Shown here piece by piece: positions 24,091 through 32,003 of a stretch of DNA of 64,000 nt. A program made the translations under genes and the position numbers. Every line of letters begins with the position of its first letter. Within the stretch, counting starts at the first letter, position 1. Source of the stretch: Sphingomonas montanisoli (GTDB taxonomy: Bacteria; Pseudomonadota; Alphaproteobacteria; Sphingomonadales; Sphingomonadaceae); the NCBI RefSeq assembly GCF_008274695.1, contig NZ_VTOU01000007.1, positions 1 to 64,000 on the forward strand, written 5' to 3'. The notes under the pieces are model-generated. The model had not been told where the DNA came from. It worked only from the letters and a program-made list of their open reading frames with translations, and made no database searches.

Positions 24091-24501
24091 CTATAGGGGC
24101 ACTACCGCGCCATCTTCCTTGGTGAAGGTGGCGGGCCTGCGATCGAGCAGGTCGAGCACCGCTTCGGACGGACGGCAGAGCTTCGTGCCTCTGGGCGTCA
24201 CCACGATCGGGCGGTTCACCAGGATCGGGTGCTGCAGCATCGCCGTCAGGATCGCTTCGTCGGAGGCAGCAGCGTCGAGCAGGCCCAGTTCGGCCGCAGG
24301 CGTCCCCTTGTCGCGCAGAAGGCTGCGCGGCGTGGTATGCAGCGCGTTGAGCAGTGCTTCGAGCAACGGACGCGTCCAGCCGATCGCCCGATAGTCGATC
24401 ACGCGCGGATGATAGCCCGCCGCCTCGATCATCGCGAGCGCGTTGCGCGAGGTGCCGCAATCCGGATTGTGGTAGATGGTGATGGGGAAGGGTTCGGTCA
24501 T
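24091..24501 (-). CDS. arsC: glutaredoxin-coupled arsenate reductase
   Basis: The 136-residue protein is an ArsC of the thioredoxin-fold, glutaredoxin-dependent type. HNPDCGTSRN carries the catalytic Cys15, and the arsenate-binding arginines lie in the VNRPIVVTPRGTKLCRP block near residues 93-110. It reduces arsenate to arsenite in the cytosol. The start overlaps the stop of the aquaglyceroporin gene by four bases, so the reduced product and its export channel are made together. It is the last gene of the ars operon. Confidence 0.95.
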   Translation of the reverse strand: MTEPFPITIYHNPDCGTSRNALAMIEAAGYHPRVIDYRAIGWTRPLLEALLNALHTTPRSLLRDKGTPAAELGLLDAAASDEAILTAMLQHPILVNRPIVVTPRGTKLCRPSEAVLDLLDRRPATFTKEDGAVVPL

Positions 24502-25163
24502 GCGGCGGCTTCCTCGCGCAGCAACCAGGCGAAGAACAGGATCGCGGCGATCGTGCCGCTGATCTGCCCGGCAACGAACATCGGCACCGAATGCGGCGCG
24601 ATCCCGGCGAAACTGTCGGACAGGCTGCGCGCGATCGTCACCGCCGGGTTGGCGAAGCTGGTCGATGCGGTGAACCAATAGGCCGCGACAATGTAGAGCC
24701 CGACGGCGATCGGCGTGGCATCGGGGCGATGGCGTTCGACCGCGAAGATCGTGCCGATCAACCCGAAGGTGGCGACGCATTCGGCGAAGCCCTGCGCCAT
24801 TCCATCGCGCGCCTTGGCTGCGATTTGCAGGATCGGCTCGGCAAACATCATGTGCGCGATCCACACACCGACAATCGCTCCCGCCAATTGCGCACCGATA
24901 TAGGCCGCGGCAGCGGTCGCATCGGTCTCGCGCCGCCACAGTCGCGCCAGCGTCACCGCCGGATTGAAGTGCGCGCCTGAAACCGGCCCGAACATCCAGA
25001 TCAGGACGATCAGCCCGGCACCGGTGGCGATCGTGTTGCCGAGCAGCGCGATCGCGTCGTTCCCGTCGGCCAGCCGCTCGCCCATGATCCCCGATCCCAC
25101 GACGATCGCGAGCAACATCGCGGTGCCGACGAACTCGGCGCCGATCCGGCGGGGCAGCGTCAT
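24498..25163 (-). CDS. aqpS: aquaglyceroporin of the AqpS arsenite-channel type
   Basis: The 221-residue MIP-family protein has six membrane helices and both pore motifs, SGAHFNPAVT (Asn67) and TSFANPAVT (Asn172). Its place between arsR and arsC is the arrangement known from Sinorhizobium meliloti. There AqpS lets arsenite leave the cell down its gradient in place of an ArsB or Acr3 pump. No such pump is encoded in this window, which supports that role. The ATG at 25163 overlaps the arsR stop by four bases. Confidence 0.9.
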   Translation of the reverse strand: MTLPRRIGAEFVGTAMLLAIVVGSGIMGERLADGNDAIALLGNTIATGAGLIVLIWMFGPVSGAHFNPAVTLARLWRRETDATAAAAYIGAQLAGAIVGVWIAHMMFAEPILQIAAKARDGMAQGFAECVATFGLIGTIFAVERHRPDATPIAVGLYIVAAYWFTASTSFANPAVTIARSLSDSFAGIAPHSVPMFVAGQISGTIAAILFFAWLLREEAAA

Positions 25164-25513
25164 GCGCAGCAGCCGACCTCTTCGGCGATCCCCACGAAAG
25201 GCGCGCAGATTTCTGGCCGCCCGCCGCAACAGTCGGCGATCAGGAAACCGAGCAGGTCGCGCATACGATCATAGTCTGCCGAATAGATGATCGACCGCCC
25301 GTCGCGCCGCGACTGCACCAGCCCGGCACGGTCCAGGATCGTCAGATGGTTCGACAGGGTGTTGGGCAGTACGTCGATCCGTCGAGCGATCTCCCCGGCC
25401 GGCATCCCGTCCGATCCCGCTCGCACGAGCAGGCGATAGACCGCGAGGCGGCTGGCATGTGCGAGCGCCGAAAGACTATCCACCGCATCCGGCAATTGCA
25501 TGTCGAATCCCAT
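25160..25513 (-). CDS. arsR: ArsR/SmtB family arsenic-responsive repressor
   Basis: The 117-residue protein has the winged-helix core of the family (LAHASRLAVYRLL, NTLSNHLTILDRAGLV, then the wing SRRDGRSIIYSADY). Its Cys residues lie only in the C-terminal part: CC at 94-95, C102 and CC at 115-116. The metalloid site is therefore probably C-terminal, unlike the E. coli R773 site in the recognition helix. An ATG at 25501 is an alternative start. It represses its own operon through the inverted repeat just upstream and is released by arsenite. Confidence 0.92.
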   Translation of the reverse strand: MGFDMQLPDAVDSLSALAHASRLAVYRLLVRAGSDGMPAGEIARRIDVLPNTLSNHLTILDRAGLVQSRRDGRSIIYSADYDRMRDLLGFLIADCCGGRPEICAPFVGIAEEVGCCA

Positions 25514-25517
25514 TCTC

Positions 25518-25555
25518 CGAATCTATATTTCGATTATTCCGGAAATATCGATTCG
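25518..25555. promoter_or_regulatory. ars operator, imperfect inverted repeat
   Basis: CGAATCTATATTT (25518-25530) mirrors AAATATCGATTCG (25543-25555) with one mismatch and a 12-base spacer. The repeat begins 5 bases from the first possible arsR start. ArsR proteins bind A/T-rich dyads of this form over the promoter, so it is very probably the operator. Its closeness to the first ATG favours the second start at 25501. Confidence 0.7.
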
Positions 25556-25565
25556 ACAAGGGGCG

Positions 25566-26210
25566 TCAGGTGAGGACCGGCTCCATTGCAGGCTCCGCCT
25601 TCGCCATCGCGCGTCGATAGGCGGGGCGGGTGCCTATGTCGGAAAGGTAGCGGCGCACGTTGGGGAAGGCGTCGATCGACGTGCCCCGCATCGCGCGACT
25701 GGTGGTAAGGCCATAGACCATCATGATGTCGGCGGTGGTCAGGACGCGGCCGCCGAAGAAAGGGGCTTCGCCCAACCGCGCCTCGATCATGTCCCATGCA
25801 CGGGCCGTCCGATCGGCGATGAAGGCGGCGCCGGGGCTGGCCGATATGTCGGTGCCGGCCAACTGGATCACGCTGCCGCCCATCAGGGTCGCCATGAAGG
25901 TGCCATTACACCAGTGGAACCAGAACAGATGATCGGCGAAGTCGGGATGGTTCGGCCCCGGCGTCAGCCGCCCGTCGCCGTAGCGCCCGCAGATATAGTC
26001 GCAGATTGCGCCGCTTTCACCGAGCATCAGCGCGCCGTCGCTTATGACCGGCGCGATCCCCATCGGGTGCAGCGCCTTGTACTCGGGTGGGGCATAGCCC
26101 TTGCCGCCGATCCGCTCGTAGCGTTTGAACTCGTAGTCGAGTTCGAGTTCCTCGCACAGCCACACGATCCGTTCCGACTGCGAAAGTCCCAGATGATGGA
26201 CCGTCAGCAT
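25566..26210 (-). CDS. glutathione S-transferase family protein
   Basis: The 214-residue protein has the GST two-domain form. A thioredoxin-like N-terminal domain (about 1-80) has LTVHHLGLSQSERIVWLCEEL, the cis-Pro in MGIAPVI and the glutathione gamma-Glu contact GESGAIC. An all-helical C-terminal domain (about 90-214) has the hydrophobic core stretch LTTADIMMVYGL. The first residues after the strand offer Ser rather than Cys for thiolate activation. The ATG at 26210 is chosen because the sequence upstream is not family-like. It probably serves detoxification; the substrate is unknown. Confidence 0.9.
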   Translation of the reverse strand: MLTVHHLGLSQSERIVWLCEELELDYEFKRYERIGGKGYAPPEYKALHPMGIAPVISDGALMLGESGAICDYICGRYGDGRLTPGPNHPDFADHLFWFHWCNGTFMATLMGGSVIQLAGTDISASPGAAFIADRTARAWDMIEARLGEAPFFGGRVLTTADIMMVYGLTTSRAMRGTSIDAFPNVRRYLSDIGTRPAYRRAMAKAEPAMEPVLT

Positions 26211-26290
26211 GTGCCTCTCCCTTTTGTCGACTCGCGCCGCTTGTCGCGCGACCCTACCCAATCTTTCGCGCACGCCCTAAAGACAGCCGC

Positions 26291-27283
26291 ATGACCCACG
26301 CAGCTTTCCCCGCGCTTCGTCTGCGCCGCCCCCGCCGCCACGCCTGGAGCCGCGCGCTCTATGCCGAAACGGTGCTGACCCCGGCCGACCTGATCTGGCC
26401 GTTGTTCATTTCGAACAATGACGATGTCGAACCGATCGCGTCGCTGCCGGGCGTATCGCGCTGGCCGGTCGCCAAGATCGCGGAGCGGGCGGCCGAGGCT
26501 AAGGCGGCGGGTATTCCGTGCCTCGCGCTCTTCCCCAACACGCCGCGCGACAAGCGCACCGAGGATGCGGCCGAGGCGTTCAATCCCGACAATCTGATGT
26601 GCCGCGCGATCCGCGCGATCAAGGACAAGGTGCCCGATATCGGCCTGCTCACCGATGTCGCGCTCGATCCTTATACCTCGCACGGCCATGACGGGATCAT
26701 TGACGAAAGCGGGCACGTCCTGAACGACGTTACCAGCGAATTGCTGGTCGCCCAGGCGCTGGTGCAGGCCGAGGCGGGGAGCGACATCGTTGCCCCGTCC
26801 GACATGATGGACGGCCGCGTCGGCGCGATCCGTGCGGCGCTGGAGGGCGCGGGCAAGGTCGACGTGCAGATCATGGCCTATGCCGCCAAATATGCGTCGG
26901 CCTTCTACGGCCCGTTCCGCGACGCGGTCGATACGCGCGGGCTGCTGAAGGGCGACAAGAAGGGCTATCAGATGAGCCCCTCCAACGCCGAAGAGGCGCT
27001 GCGCGAAGTCGCGCTCGATCTCGCCGAGGGCGCCGACAGCGTGATGGTGAAGCCCGGCCTGCCCTACCTCGACATCGTCCGGCTCGTGAAGGAGCGGTTC
27101 GAGGTGCCCGTCTTCGCGTACCAGGTGTCCGGCGAGTACGCGATGATCGAGCATGCGATCGCTGCCGGCGCTGCCGATCGCGATGCGATGGTCATGGAAA
27201 CGCTGATGTCGTTCAAGCGCGCGGGCGCTTCGGGCGTCCTCACCTATCACGCGCTCCACGCCGCGCGCCTTATGGGCGCGTGA
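26291..27283 (+). CDS. hemB: porphobilinogen synthase (delta-aminolevulinic acid dehydratase), non-zinc type
   Basis: The 330-residue enzyme condenses two aminolevulinates in tetrapyrrole synthesis. Both active-site lysines are visible, Lys200 in AYAAKYAS and Lys254 in MVKPGLPY. The metal segment reads DVALDPYTSHGHDG, with Ala124, Asp126 and Asp134 where zinc enzymes have three cysteines. This is the pattern of the magnesium-type enzyme of Pseudomonas aeruginosa, so catalysis should not need zinc. It stands at the head of a rightward group with a GNAT gene and a gamma-carbonic anhydrase gene. Confidence 0.97.
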   Translation: MTHAAFPALRLRRPRRHAWSRALYAETVLTPADLIWPLFISNNDDVEPIASLPGVSRWPVAKIAERAAEAKAAGIPCLALFPNTPRDKRTEDAAEAFNPDNLMCRAIRAIKDKVPDIGLLTDVALDPYTSHGHDGIIDESGHVLNDVTSELLVAQALVQAEAGSDIVAPSDMMDGRVGAIRAALEGAGKVDVQIMAYAAKYASAFYGPFRDAVDTRGLLKGDKKGYQMSPSNAEEALREVALDLAEGADSVMVKPGLPYLDIVRLVKERFEVPVFAYQVSGEYAMIEHAIAAGAADRDAMVMETLMSFKRAGASGVLTYHALHAARLMGA

Positions 27284-27295
27284 TCGAGACGGCGC

Positions 27296-27829
27296 ATGAT
27301 CTCCACTGAACGCCTGTTGCTGCGCCGCTGGACCGACGCCGATCGCGCGCCGTTCCACGCGATGTGCCAGGACGCGCGCGTCATGGAATATCTCGGCGAT
27401 CCCCAGCCGCGCGATGCGGTCGATGCGATGATCGATCGGCAGAATGGCTTCATCGACACGCTAGGCCATGGTTTCTGGGCGATCGAGCGGCGCGAGGATG
27501 GTGCGTTCCTCGGCTTTTGTGGGGTGAAGCCCGGCGCGATCGATACGCCGCTGGAGGGCCGTGCCGAGATCGGCTGGCGTCTCGCCGCTGATCATTGGGG
27601 GCATGGCTATGCGCGCGAAGCGGCGCAGGCGAGCCTCGACTGGGCCTTCGTGCATCTTCCCGGCAATACGGTGTGGGCGATGACGGTGGTGGCCAACAGC
27701 CGCAGTTGGGGGTTGATGGAGCGGCTGGGCATGGTCCGCCGTGCCGAGTTCGATTTCGATCATCCGCTGCCCGGCCTCGCCGAACGGCTCAAGGCCCATA
27801 TCGTCTATTCGAAGGACCGCCCGTCATGA
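27296..27829 (+). CDS. GNAT family N-acetyltransferase (RimJ/RimL type)
   Basis: The 177-residue protein has the GNAT layout. ISTERLLLRRWTDADRAPF forms strand 1 and helix 1. A central RAEIGWRLAADHWGHGYAREA stretch contains the Q/RxxGxG/A-like acetyl-CoA loop (HWGHGYA). TVVANSRSWGLMERLGM is typical of the RimJ/RimL-like group. Its acceptor, an amino group on a protein or small molecule, is not known. It is co-transcribed with hemB (12 bases apart) and overlaps the gamma-carbonic anhydrase gene by four bases. Confidence 0.88.
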   Translation: MISTERLLLRRWTDADRAPFHAMCQDARVMEYLGDPQPRDAVDAMIDRQNGFIDTLGHGFWAIERREDGAFLGFCGVKPGAIDTPLEGRAEIGWRLAADHWGHGYAREAAQASLDWAFVHLPGNTVWAMTVVANSRSWGLMERLGMVRRAEFDFDHPLPGLAERLKAHIVYSKDRPS

Positions 27830-28374
27830 CTGTCGCCCCCCACACGATCCTCGCGCTGGGCGATCAGGTGCCCAGGATCGATCCCACCGCCTTCGTCGCG
27901 CCGGGCGCGCATGTGATCGGTGATGTCGAGATCGGCGCCGATTCAAGTCTCTGGTATAACGTCGTCGTGCGTGGCGACGATCAGCCGATCCGCATCGGGC
28001 GCGGCACGAATATTCAGGACGGCACCGTCGTCCACGTGACCAGCGGCACCCACCCGACCACGATCGGCAACGACGTGCTGATCGGCCATCTCGCAATGAT
28101 CCACGGCTGCGACATCCACGATCGCGCCTTTGTCGGCCTTGGATCGATCGTGATGGATGGCTGCGTGATCGAATCGGACGCAATGCTCGCCGCCGGGGCG
28201 ATGCTGACGCCCGGCAAGCGCATACCCTCGGGCGAATTGTGGGCCGGTCGCCCCGCCAAATTCCTGCGCAAGCTCAGCGACGAGGAGATCGTCCGCAATC
28301 CACGCGGATCCGCTTCCTATGTCGACAAAGCACGACTCCATGCCGCGGCGATCGCGGCGGAGGCGAACGACTAG
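27826..28374 (+). CDS. gamma-carbonic anhydrase family protein
   Basis: The 182-residue protein is a left-handed beta-helix of hexapeptide repeats (about 15-140) with a C-terminal helix. Histidines in VVHVTSGTH and IGHLAMIHG occupy the positions of the three zinc ligands of the gamma class, and the conserved RGDDQPIRIG and NIQDG blocks are present. Related proteins (YrdA/PaaY) are trimeric and not all have measurable carbonic anhydrase activity. The start is the ATGA overlap with the acetyltransferase gene, and the stop shares CTAG with the convergent lipoprotein gene. Confidence 0.92.
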   Translation: MTVAPHTILALGDQVPRIDPTAFVAPGAHVIGDVEIGADSSLWYNVVVRGDDQPIRIGRGTNIQDGTVVHVTSGTHPTTIGNDVLIGHLAMIHGCDIHDRAFVGLGSIVMDGCVIESDAMLAAGAMLTPGKRIPSGELWAGRPAKFLRKLSDEEIVRNPRGSASYVDKARLHAAAIAAEAND

Positions 28375-28856
28375 GGCTGAAGCGACGCCAGGGTTGCCTG
28401 TTCGGCGCCGTCGATCGCCTGGACCTCTGCGATCGCGGCCTCGACCCCGGCCAGACGGGCGGGATCGCCCGTGGCGACCGCCTCCTGATGCAACCGATCG
28501 AGATCGGCCAGCGCGGAGCCGACACCACCGCGCGCCGATTCGACCCCGCTATAGGCCTGCTGCGCCGCGACCCAGGCGTCGCCGCCTTGCGCCGCGTTGC
28601 GGCCCTTTTCGATCGTCGGCCGCGCCTTGGCGACCTCCGCATTGAACGCGGCATCGGCCGCCTTCGCAGCCGTCACGATCGCACTCACATCGGTTGACCC
28701 GGCGGGCGGCATCGGCGGGGCCGGTTCTGCGGGCGCTGGTTCGGCGCTTTTCTCGACCTTGCGCGGCGCGAGCGAGGGATAAGCGCTCATGTCGGAGGCG
28801 CATCCCGCCAGCATCAGCACGGCGAAGATCGGGGCGGATTGGCGAAGCAAGATCAT
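28371..28856 (-). CDS. periplasmic lipoprotein of unknown function
   Basis: The 161-residue protein has a lipoprotein signal (FAVLMLAGC, lipidated Cys19), a proline/alanine/glutamate-rich linker (about 28-52) and a helical Ala-rich domain. Predicted heptads fall at about residues 55-160. The domain would lie in the periplasm, anchored in the outer or inner membrane. The residues after the Cys are Ala-Ser-Asp, so an Asp at +2 is absent and sorting to the outer membrane is likely. No family was recognised. Confidence 0.75.
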   Translation of the reverse strand: MILLRQSAPIFAVLMLAGCASDMSAYPSLAPRKVEKSAEPAPAEPAPPMPPAGSTDVSAIVTAAKAADAAFNAEVAKARPTIEKGRNAAQGGDAWVAAQQAYSGVESARGGVGSALADLDRLHQEAVATGDPARLAGVEAAIAEVQAIDGAEQATLASLQP

Positions 28857-28978
28857 GCGCCTGTCTTAGTCGCGCAGATTTTCTCCGCAACGGGCTTGCG
28901 TTGTTCGATCTCCGCCCCTAGAGACGCCCCCCACGGCGGATCGGTCTGACACCAGATGGAACCCTCGTCGAAAAATGC

Positions 28979-29055
28979 GCGCCCGTAGCTCAGCTGGATA
29001 GAGCATCAGACTACGAATCTGAGGGTCGGACGTTCGAATCGTTCCGGGCGCGCCA
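28979..29055 (+). tRNA. tRNA-Arg(ACG)
   Basis: The cloverleaf is complete. It has an acceptor GCGCCCG paired with CGGGCGC, a D-arm with AGCTCAGCTGGATAGAGC, anticodon ACG in loop CTACGAA, and a T-loop TTCGAAT. CCA is encoded at 29053-29055. It reads CGU, CGC and CGA after inosine modification. The SDR gene starts 110 bases downstream. Confidence 0.97.
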
Positions 29056-29164
29056 TTTTCCTCCACATTACTGGAACAGCGTGTAACACCCCTTGCGAGG
29101 TGGCGGGTTCGCTGCGTCCTCTTTGCCCATGATCCGCAGAGATCGTGATGGAGAGGATTTGACC

Positions 29165-29929
29165 ATGACCAGATTTGACGGGCGCGTCGTGCTTGTTACC
29201 GGCGCGGGCTCGGGCATCGGCCAGGCGATCGTGGCGCGCGTGCTGGCCGAAGATGCGCAGGTGATCGCGGTCGATATCAGCGCCGAAGGACTGGAGGCGA
29301 CGCGCCAGCGCGCGGCCGAAGCGGGGTATGCCGGCCGGCTTCGAACCTTCACCGTCGATGTTTCGGAGGAGGCGCCGATCGCCGCCCTGATCGCGGATGC
29401 CGGTCTTGGCGATACGTCGCTCGACGTTCTGGTGAACGCCGCCGGCATATTACGGTCGAGCCACACGCACGCGACTTCGCTGGACCTGTGGAATCATATC
29501 CTCAAGACGAACCTGACCAGCACCTTCCTGATGACGCGCGACTGCCTGCCCGCCTTGCTGCGTTCGGGCCGCGGGGTCGTCGTCAATTTCAGCTCGACCT
29601 CGGCCAGCTTCGCGCATCCCTATATGGCCGCTTATGCCGCGACGAAGGGTGGTATCCAGTCCTTCACGCATGCCATCGCCGCCGAATATGCCAAACAGGG
29701 CCTGCGCGCCGTCGCGGTTGCCCCCGGCAGCATCGAATCGGGCATGACCCGCAATCCCGGCATCCCCGAGGATGCGGACATGACGATGTTCATGAAGCTG
29801 CTCCCCGCGATTGGCGCTGGCTTTGCCGGGCCGGAGGTGATCGCCGGGGTCGTGGCGATGCTGGCGTCGGACGACGGCGCCTTCGTTACCGGCACCGAGA
29901 TCCGCATCGACGGCGGCACGCATATGTGA
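29165..29929 (+). CDS. short-chain dehydrogenase/reductase (SDR)
   Basis: The 254-residue enzyme has the SDR cofactor motif TGAGSGIG, an acidic VDIS after the second strand (NAD preference), NAAG, the catalytic serine in FSSTS and YAATK. Its length is normal. The ATG at 29165 is chosen because MTRFDGRVVLVTGAG is the expected N-terminus and GGAGAGGA precedes it. It is convergent with the LLM oxidoreductase gene and sits at the start of the F420-linked region. The substrate is unknown. Confidence 0.88.
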   Translation: MTRFDGRVVLVTGAGSGIGQAIVARVLAEDAQVIAVDISAEGLEATRQRAAEAGYAGRLRTFTVDVSEEAPIAALIADAGLGDTSLDVLVNAAGILRSSHTHATSLDLWNHILKTNLTSTFLMTRDCLPALLRSGRGVVVNFSSTSASFAHPYMAAYAATKGGIQSFTHAIAAEYAKQGLRAVAVAPGSIESGMTRNPGIPEDADMTMFMKLLPAIGAGFAGPEVIAGVVAMLASDDGAFVTGTEIRIDGGTHM

Positions 29930-29951
29930 TGCGCGCCGCCGGCGCTGTCCC

Positions 29952-30926
29952 CTAGCTAAGCTGCGGCAGCACCTTGTCGGTGACGATGCGCAGATATTTC
30001 CAGCCGAGTTCGGGCGGCAGGCCGCCGATCAGCGGGTGAAGCGACAGCGGCATGCCACCCTTCACCCAGCCGACCGCCTCGTCGACTGACATGATGCGGT
30101 GGCTGCGCTTTTCGGCGCGCAGTTCGGCGACGCTGCTCACGAAGGACAGGCTGCTGACGTCGTCATTGCCCTCGTTCCACTTCGCGTAGCTCAGCACGTC
30201 GTGCATCAGAAAGTCGCCCAGTTCCTCCCAGGCCTTGTCGACATCCTCGGCGACGAAGGTGGTGGTGGGCATGTCGCGCGGGGGCAGGAAACAGGCGCCG
30301 GGGGTATGTCCGTTGGCGCGGCAGGTTTCGGCGTAAAGTTCGCCCAGCGCGGCGTCCTCCTTCTGCGCCATGAAGTCGAGGCCGTGCTTGCCCGCGCGGC
30401 GCGCGGCGGGGGGACTGCCGCCGCCCCAGCCCATGCGCGGGCCGCCGGGAGTGAAGGGGGGCGGAGTGACGTGGATGCGGCGTCCTTCATGTTCGAACGG
30501 CTCGCCGGTCTTGGCCTTGAGCAGCAGCGAGAGCTTTTCGTCGGCGATCTTGCCGCGGCTTTTGAAATCCTCGCCCATCATCTCATATTCGGCCGGCAGA
30601 TAACCGAGGCCGCCGACATAGGAGACGCGACCACCGCTGATGATGTCGATGACGCTCATCTCCTCGGCCAGCCGCACGGGATCGTAGAAGGGCAACTGAA
30701 TGATCGCGATCGACAGCGGCACCTTCTTGGTGCGCGCAGCGATCGCGGAGGCGAGGATCAGCGGGGCGGGGAGATAGCCGTCCTCCGCACCATGATGCTC
30801 GCACAGTAAGGCAGCGAGCAGGCCCTTGTCCTCCGCCCACTCGGTCATCTCGATCGCGGCCGTATAGAGGTCGCGCGCAGGCGCGCCGAAGCTTGGCGCG
30901 CGCATGTCGAAGCGGAAGGTGAACAT
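29952..30926 (-). CDS. LLM-class (luciferase-like) oxidoreductase
   Basis: The 324-residue TIM-barrel protein belongs to the bacterial-luciferase superfamily. It has LLCEHHGAEDGYLPAP early in the chain, SIAIIQLPFYDPVRLAEE and SGGRVSYVGGLGYLPAEYEMMG, which form the cofactor-side strands. Members use either FMN or F420. Two cofactor F420 genes stand 5-6 kb away in the same region, so F420 is likely here. It may act as an F420-dependent reductase or an FMN monooxygenase in catabolism. It lies downstream of the next LLM gene on the same strand with 77 bases between. Confidence 0.85.
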   Translation of the reverse strand: MFTFRFDMRAPSFGAPARDLYTAAIEMTEWAEDKGLLAALLCEHHGAEDGYLPAPLILASAIAARTKKVPLSIAIIQLPFYDPVRLAEEMSVIDIISGGRVSYVGGLGYLPAEYEMMGEDFKSRGKIADEKLSLLLKAKTGEPFEHEGRRIHVTPPPFTPGGPRMGWGGGSPPAARRAGKHGLDFMAQKEDAALGELYAETCRANGHTPGACFLPPRDMPTTTFVAEDVDKAWEELGDFLMHDVLSYAKWNEGNDDVSSLSFVSSVAELRAEKRSHRIMSVDEAVGWVKGGMPLSLHPLIGGLPPELGWKYLRIVTDKVLPQLS

Positions 30927-31003
30927 CGAATCTCCCCGGAGCTTTTTAATTTTCGCCCGGGAATGAGCCTCGTTCGCCCTTCCGCGTCAACCTGTAACGG
31001 ACG

Positions 31004-31957
31004 TCAGCTGCGCCCAACCGTCTCGCGGAATTTGGTGACAATGCCGCTCAGCAGATCTTCCGCCGCGGCCTCGTCGTTCGGCACATCCATGTGCAGGACG
31101 AAGTCGGTGACGCCGACTTCCATCAGTGCCTTGATCTGATCGGCGGCGCGGCGCGGATCGATGCTGCCGTCGTCGCCCTTCGCCTCGCGCGGCATATAGC
31201 CGACGATCTGTAGCCCATCCGGATTGCCGCCCGCCGCGGCGACGCCGTCCTTCAGGCGCGGGACCGAATCGAGCAGGTTGGCGGCGTCCGCACCCCAGGG
31301 GATCCAGCCCGATCCATAGTGCGCGACGCGGCGGATTGTCGAGGATCGCAGGGTGCCCGCGATCCAGAAGGGCACGCCGCCTGGCTGGAGCGGCTTGGGC
31401 ATCTGGTGGATCGCGTCGAAGCCGAGTTCGGGCGCCGAATAGCTGGCGCGCTGATTGCGCCACAACGTCTGGCATACCTCCAGGCTGTGATCGAGCAGGC
31501 GGCCGCGTGTGTCGAAGGTGAGGCCCGCTGCCTCATATTCCTCGCGCTGCCAGCCGACGCCGACGCCCAGATCGAGCCGCCCGCCCGACAGCACGTCGAG
31601 CGTCGCGGCCGCCTTGGCCAGCGTCACCGGACGGCGCAGCGCGGCGAGCAATATCTGGGTGCGCAGACGGATGCGCTTCGTCATCCCCGCGACCACCGAC
31701 AGGGTGGTCAGCGGCTCGAGCCAGTGTCCGTCCGGCCCGGTGGGCTGCTTGCCGCCCTTGGCGCCGCCGACTTCGGGCTTGGCATATTCGTCCAGATTTT
31801 CGCCGAACACGACGTGATCGGACACCATCAAACTGTCGATCCCGGCGCGATCGGCGGCGCGGGCGCGGGCGAACATATGCTCCCAGCCGCCCGGATCCTC
31901 GGCCGAATAGCTGTTGAGGCCCAGCGTGAGTTGCGGAACCGCGCGTTCGATCATCAA
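31004..31957 (-). CDS. LLM-class F420-dependent oxidoreductase
   Basis: The 317-residue luciferase-like protein has the typical SLMVSDHVVF strand, RLRTQILLAALRRPVTLAK, and the conserved SGGRLDLGVGVGWQREEYEAAG loop of the F420-binding LLM group. This pattern matches F420-dependent oxidoreductases better than FMN luciferases. It is co-directional with the other minus-strand LLM gene and follows the LysR gene by 46 bases. The set may be a single regulated unit. The substrate is unknown. Confidence 0.87.
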   Translation of the reverse strand: MMIERAVPQLTLGLNSYSAEDPGGWEHMFARARAADRAGIDSLMVSDHVVFGENLDEYAKPEVGGAKGGKQPTGPDGHWLEPLTTLSVVAGMTKRIRLRTQILLAALRRPVTLAKAAATLDVLSGGRLDLGVGVGWQREEYEAAGLTFDTRGRLLDHSLEVCQTLWRNQRASYSAPELGFDAIHQMPKPLQPGGVPFWIAGTLRSSTIRRVAHYGSGWIPWGADAANLLDSVPRLKDGVAAAGGNPDGLQIVGYMPREAKGDDGSIDPRRAADQIKALMEVGVTDFVLHMDVPNDEAAAEDLLSGIVTKFRETVGRS

Positions 31958-32003
31958 TGCTCTCCTGTCTTTCAGGAGAAGCTATCGGCGGTGATCGATC
32001 ACG

